Source: Candidatus Coatesiibacteriota bacterium (GTDB taxonomy: Bacteria > B130-G9). Taken from it: a DNA stretch of 11,269 nt. Within the stretch, counting starts at the first letter, position 1. Each line of letters opens with the position of its first letter. The notes under the pieces are model-generated. The model saw only the letters and a list, made by a program, of their open reading frames with translations. It searched no databases and was not told the origin of the DNA. This document shows positions 8,301 to 11,269 of this stretch, in pieces. The position numbers were made by a program, and so were the translations under genes. The stretch lies in contig JAFGIT010000282.1 in assembly GCA_016929465.1 (NCBI GenBank), positions 1 to 11,269 on the forward strand, in the 5' to 3' direction.

Positions 8301-11269
8301 CGACTGTGAGATTTGCGCCGATCTCAGGGCTCGAGTTGATGAGCATTAGGGTGATCTCAAAGGGATCATCCCCGACTTCCGTCGGAGCGATCAAAATGTC
8401 CGATATGCTGGGGCCCTCGATGGAGATGGTCTTACTCGATGTGGCGCCAGCGCATTCCGCGGTCAAGGCAATCTCGCCGGCGGCAGGGGCTGCGAAACTT
8501 GTGCCGTATTCGAAGCTGTCACCCGGCCCCAAATCGAATGCATTCGAGATGTAAATCGGGACTCCGGCGGCGAAGATGGTGATGGATAGCCCATTCAGAG
8601 GATTATCCGTATAATTGATCGCCTCCCCGAAGATTGAGATGGCGTCTCCCGGTGCATACATGTCTGCGTCGGTGTCAATAGAAAGGGCAAGTGCGTCATC
8701 GCCGAAGACTTCGAAAGAATACGAATCAGTCGATAGGGTCTGACCGGATGAGTTGCTCAGCGTTCCGAGCAGCCGGTATCGACCCGATGATAAAGGCCCC
8801 ACGGCCTCTGAGATATTCAACGTGCCGTCCTCTGGGACGGATACTGTGACGGACTTCTCCCAGAGCGCGCCGTTTCGATCGGGGGTGAGCGCCTTGCTGG
8901 CGGGGGCTGCAATGTAGAATACCGCCGGATCGCCGAAACCACCGAAGCCCAGCATCGAGGATGTCAGCAGCCCTCCGTCTGCGGTCAATGCCATGTTCGG
9001 CCCGCCGGGCCCAAAGATGTGGCCAGTCTCCAGCTTGAAGACGGATTCGCCGCTTTCATCAAAGCACTCTATGCCGCCGAAGTGCATCGTGTAGATCTTC
9101 TCGTCAGCGTCAATGACGATGCCTGAAACAGATGTGTAGTTGTCGCTCAATTGAGCCGTCCAATTGAGAGACCCACCCGGCTCCACGGAATAGAGAACCG
9201 TATCGGCGGCGAAATAGACGGTTCCGTCCTCGGCGAAGGAGGCGCCGGAGACTGGGTCCCCAGCACCGATATAGCTCCACTCGATTGCCCCGGAAGAGGG
9301 ATTCAATGCGTATAGCTCGAATTCACTCCCCGTGCTCGCGCCGGCGATCACGGTGCCGTCTTCCGAGATTGCCGGCCCACCTATGAACATCAGGTTCGGT
9401 GCTGCGGTATAACTCCATCGGAATGCCCCTTCACTCGAATGAGAGACGACTTGCGCGATGCCATCCGTCTTCATTATCGTGTTGTATATATTCCCTGAGT
9501 CGTCACACGCGGTGAGTCCCAATGGGCATCCCGCCAGGCCAACGTCGAACCTTGTCGAGCCGTCCGGTTTCACCGCACACAGAGTCGGTGGATTTCCGAA
9601 CGCGAAGATCACATCCCCGGACGGTGCAATCGTTAGCTGGGTCAGATCACCGGAGCCGCTGACACCGGTGGACCAGACCAATTCGCCGGAGGGGCTCAAT
9701 CTATGGAGCTCTGTATATTCATACCCGCCAAAAGCTCCATAAACGTCGCCATCAGCGCCAAGGCAGGGCGACATGCGCAGCGAATACTCGGAAGGGCTGT
9801 AGGTCCACCAGAAAGTCCCATCCTGGTGCAGCGCCAGAATCTGATAGCTGTCGAAGAGGTATATGCCTCCGTTACCCACGACAGGGGCGTTATTTATGTC
9901 TCCGTTGAATTCATAGGACCAGCGCAGGTTGTCAGTGGTCGGGCCTACGACCGACCCCAACCCAGACTTCTTGTGGTCCTTTTGCCCCTGCTGCCATTCG
10001 ATACCACCCGCGTTTATCTCGACAGTATCTGACGCGATCTCGCCCTCGGCATCGGACACGTAGGCCGTCGCCGTGAAGGTGCCACTGGTGTTGTAGATGT
10101 AATCTGTGGATTTCTCGCTGCTCGAGCCAACACCATCACCGAAATCCCAGAGGTATTCGTATGGCTCGACACCGCCTGAAACGTCCATATCGAATTGCAC
10201 GGTGAGAGGTGGCTGGCCTGACACAGGGTCTGCAGATGCTGATACCCACAGCTCTCCCGCTTCCCCTGCGCGAACCACCTGCAAGAGAAGCGTACCACTG
10301 AATGATTCGCCGCCGTTCGTTATCATCGCATCCGCCTCGATGCTTTCCCCGGTTTGATAGGCAGACTGGTCGGTGTGAACGTCGAGGCCCGGTTCGAGCC
10401 CCGATATCTCGATAGCTCTACTCGTCTCGCCGGATGCTCCAGAGACCGCGTCAGTGGCCTCAGCAGTCAAAACATAAGCGCCGGACAGCGCATCGACTGG
10501 AATGGCGAAGTAGAAGTAGTCGAATGCGAGCGGCGATAGCGAAGCAGAATGTCCGTTGCTCTCGTAGGTGATAGCGGCCCCCCGGTAGAGTGTCATGTCA
10601 CAGCCTATCTCAGCATTTCTGCCGCCAAGATTGGTGACTTTCACGACGATGCTCTCCCCCGCGGAGACGGATGTGTCGAGAACCTCGAGCTTCACCCCGC
10701 CCGGCGGCACATTGAATGCAGCCTCATCGCTTCCGGACCCGCCACCCGTCAAGACAAAATCGACGTTAACCGCGTGGGAGCCTTCGCCGATCGATTGAGG
10801 CAATGCAGTGGTTGTGAAGCAAGCCGTCTCGTCTGCTCCCGGTATGACCGAGACCGATTGCTGCGAATCATAGGCAATATCCGGCACTGAGCAGTTCACC
10901 TGGTAGTTCTGCCTGAAGGAACCTATATTGCGAATGCTCGCATAGATCTCTACCTGCTGTCCAACTCCGTAATTCTGCTCTGACGTGCTAACTGAGAACG
11001 ATGCAAGACAGTCCACAGCTTCGTGCCAATTCGTGCTCCCGAATGAATCGGTGGCGCTGAATTCGAAGGTGTAAGTGCCGAAGGTCGGCTGCGGAACCGG
11101 ATTAATGGTGAACTGGGCTGTCTGGGTCTCATTGCTGGGCACATTGTAAGTCGCGGGGGTGAATTCGGTGTTCAAGGACCCATCCGGATTGTAGAGGCTA
11201 AGAGCCAGCGACCCACCGGATACGTCCAATATGCTGCTGTTGTTCTTTATCCTGACCGATATGGCTGCC
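5335..11269 (-). CDS. Giant secreted-type multidomain protein with PKD, PQQ-like beta-propeller, CARDB/MG2-like modules, Fn3 and C-terminal beta module (5' partial)
   Basis: Open frame of 1977 visible residues. The N-terminus lies beyond the window, since the frame continues to the edge in a beta-strand (ISVRIKNNSSIL), so a TTG at 11229 is an internal leucine. Numbering from the edge, residues 1-340 hold CARDB/macroglobulin-like sandwiches (YGVGQQ, YQTGES). A PKD domain at about 341-421 has LWDFGDG and an SGTFTATAYVSD strand. A beta-propeller at about 423-791 opens with WQQGQKDHKKSG and has eight blade-end strands such as RWSYEF, WWTYS and IEWSYI. Next come about ten beta modules (about 800-1748), several with Y-x-x-G-[DE]. 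An Fn3-type domain follows at about 1748-1860 (IELIWSAPGD, YFAVRSTDNAGN), then a C-terminal module to residue 1977. Membrane anchor, protease or hydrolase motifs are absent; an export signal would lie off the window. The propeller and PKD suggest scaffold or binding roles, by inference. The shared C-terminal module and adjacency link it to the next gene. Confidence 0.95.
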   Translation of the reverse strand, partial: AAISVRIKNNSSILDVSGGSLALSLYNPDGSLNTEFTPATYNVPSNETQTAQFTINPVPQPTFGTYTFEFSATDSFGSTNWHEAVDCLASFSVSTSEQNYGVGQQVEIYASIRNIGSFRQNYQVNCSVPDIAYDSQQSVSVIPGADETACFTTTALPQSIGEGSHAVNVDFVLTGGGSGSDEAAFNVPPGGVKLEVLDTSVSAGESIVVKVTNLGGRNAEIGCDMTLYRGAAITYESNGHSASLSPLAFDYFYFAIPVDALSGAYVLTAEATDAVSGASGETSRAIEISGLEPGLDVHTDQSAYQTGESIEADAMITNGGESFSGTLLLQVVRAGEAGELWVSASADPVSGQPPLTVQFDMDVSGGVEPYEYLWDFGDGVGSSSEKSTDYIYNTSGTFTATAYVSDAEGEIASDTVEINAGGIEWQQGQKDHKKSGLGSVVGPTTDNLRWSYEFNGDINNAPVVGNGGIYLFDSYQILALHQDGTFWWTYSPSEYSLRMSPCLGADGDVYGAFGGYEYTELHRLSPSGELVWSTGVSGSGDLTQLTIAPSGDVIFAFGNPPTLCAVKPDGSTRFDVGLAGCPLGLTACDDSGNIYNTIMKTDGIAQVVSHSSEGAFRWSYTAAPNLMFIGGPAISEDGTVIAGASTGSEFELYALNPSSGAIEWSYIGAGDPVSGASFAEDGTVYFAADTVLYSVEPGGSLNWTAQLSDNYTSVSGIVIDADEKIYTMHFGGIECFDESGESVFKLETGHIFGPGGPNMALTADGGLLTSSMLGFGGFGDPAVFYIAAPASKALTPDRNGALWEKSVTVSVPEDGTLNISEAVGPLSSGRYRLLGTLSNSSGQTLSTDSYSFEVFGDDALALSIDTDADMYAPGDAISIFGEAINYTDNPLNGLSITIFAAGVPIYISNAFDLGPGDSFEYGTSFAAPAAGEIALTAECAGATSSKTISIEGPSISDILIAPTEVGDDPFEITLMLINSSPEIGANLTVDKGSDHSLVHLQPEDSECLEWTEQIAADKSYSIEISGDYTNTHSFTISYGPNVIIGIPIGEAFLAPTATIDVEFVNASNWQTTVETNFRLEDSSGNSFGNRTVSPSVPKNSTVREPLTFDGLQAGDYTLFYSNRFETGFETINITSGRSVGLWATLGDYSDGSIPLQITVQNDAGDDVSGVLSVTADFCSAQQSLTVEAGGSQVVTFDVNVVGAPLGDHTLTVSFGGTGAPLAEADLQLSLDATPIVTPPDSQEVVASQQMNLLFDVANAGNVGAEFNLHFDWGDVADEHQNYWLEPTEEHLFSVEVTVPVDLAGGAYTALYDVNGVVGYLTINVTGVDISVDLGLDKETYSSGETALLALDVNSNEPMANGIPLYAAVKFTEYDEQQSFTLAESNHLTFEVPVTFERGHRIDVGIHDADSGRSIYLNTIYLEEAKSDNLTLFTDKQVYTQGDTVNATVETSLSGLLHVSAPGYSAQHTLSGSSINFSFDLPDALPIGTHSIDYEIRDCGCEEQGVTYSYSFDVAGPFIRIVDAVLDQTSYEPGETITSVLRVASNVAANIRATATLTAPDGDIYRLGSDELHLTAGDQNILTISGELFTSSLGVHEVEFALCDANDESIVHSTASEHFDVGDANLVSIETEFAEYQSESQDVVITVKVYATNSSSARRRNESDLFALAGIKNSVDISQGNPTRGPVDAVIELFIDENSLVVLPVALSSGYNVFSGSIGSWIAGSHTARVELEIDTLTCSKGCAFSVLDTAGPEQIDDLMARYGRDGSEIELIWSAPGDAVSGSRCKSYQARAWIEPITDLNWGAAVDLAAGFSPSEPNGYERMIANIPHPGTTVYFAVRSTDNAGNLSPISNSASHLIATEMPATAKIYLNSALLSDGDRLHLTCNQYNPGEERSCDLYVAVMIGQSLLFYPNWGPDWTFSSVDLPAHYAEEDIVLIDATVAPWIPSGDLLFMAAFAEAGTLDILGEIASVSSTIER
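5689..6027 (-). other. Fibronectin type III-like domain of the giant protein
   Basis: About 113 residues beginning DTAGPEQIDDLMARYG, with an IELIWSAPGD strand, an SYQAR strand, and the typical TVYFAVRSTDNAGNLSPISN ending. It precedes the last C-terminal module and is probably a spacer or binding unit. Confidence 0.75.
8896..10002 (-). other. PQQ-like beta-propeller domain of the giant protein
   Basis: The region encodes about 369 residues between the PKD domain and the following sandwich modules. Blade-end strands recur every 38-46 residues: LRWSYEF, FWWTYS, LVWSTG, TRFDVGL, FRWSYT, IEWSYI, LNWTAQ and VFKLET, each preceded by a G-x-[IV]-Y/F or related strand (GGIYLF, GDVYGAF, GDVIFAF, GNIYNT, GTVYFAA, KIYTMH). 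The opening W-x-x-G-Q-x-D-x-K-K-S-G resembles the entry motif of secreted BamB/PQQ-like propellers. Eight motifs fit a seven- or eight-bladed propeller, the first strand perhaps closing the ring. No cofactor or metal-binding dehydrogenase residues are recognisable. Confidence 0.8.
10006..10248 (-). other. PKD domain of the giant protein
   Basis: About 81 residues with the family hallmarks in order: SADPVSGQPPLTVQF, a GGVEPYEYLWDFGDG core, and YNTSGTFTATAYVSDAEG with a closing TVEIN strand. PKD domains are extracellular Ig-like folds that bind ligands or serve as spacers. It directly precedes the propeller. Confidence 0.9.

Noticed and set aside
1428-10890. Numerous plus-strand open frames of 60-126 codons opposite the large genes.
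   Set aside because: They are antisense to well-supported coding frames, encode no recognisable domains, and are expected by chance opposite GC-moderate coding sequence.
11227-11229. TTG as the start codon of the giant protein.
   Set aside because: The frame continues open to the window edge and encodes a beta-strand that runs through this codon, with no signal peptide following it. The true start is outside the window.

Overview
All protein-coding content lies on the minus strand. Reading in the direction of transcription (right to left) there is a very large secreted-type multidomain protein whose 5' end lies outside the window (about 11269-5335), a second large exported repeat protein (5084-1155), and the first 307 codons of an isoleucyl-tRNA synthetase gene (921-1, cut by the window edge). 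The two gaps, 5085-5334 and 922-1154, are about 250 and 233 bases. They hold regulatory-looking sequence but no further gene I can support. No stretch over 300 bases lacks a gene.

The window looks bacterial. A -35/-10 pair with 17-base spacing (TTGCCA/TATATT) precedes ileS, TATAAT-like elements precede the middle gene, and both visible starts have Shine-Dalgarno sequences. The synthetase belongs to the altered-signature IleRS type (GVHH in place of HxGH). Giant secreted proteins built from Ig-like, CARDB/macroglobulin-like, PKD, beta-propeller, ASH and Fn3 modules are typical of free-living, metagenome-derived lineages. I cannot name the phylum with confidence.

The 1309-residue protein has a signal peptide, nine tandem Ig-like repeats of about 97-107 residues with a D-x-A-G-N signature and covarying cysteines, an ASH-type domain, and two tandem C-terminal beta modules. 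The upstream giant (at least 1977 residues) carries beta-sandwich modules, a PKD domain, a PQQ-like beta-propeller of 7-8 blades, about ten more beta-sandwich modules, an Fn3 domain, and a C-terminal module of the same family as those ending its neighbour. The shared C-terminus and adjacency suggest the two act in the same extracellular or cell-surface setting. No enzyme active site, membrane anchor or known sorting motif is visible in either. ileS is a housekeeping gene that appears to have its own promoter.

I see no defence, CRISPR, mobile or biosynthetic system here. The points of interest are the swapped catalytic signature of IleRS, an apparent insertion of PKD plus propeller inside another domain, the cysteine pattern of the repeat array, and the C-terminal module shared by the two neighbours.
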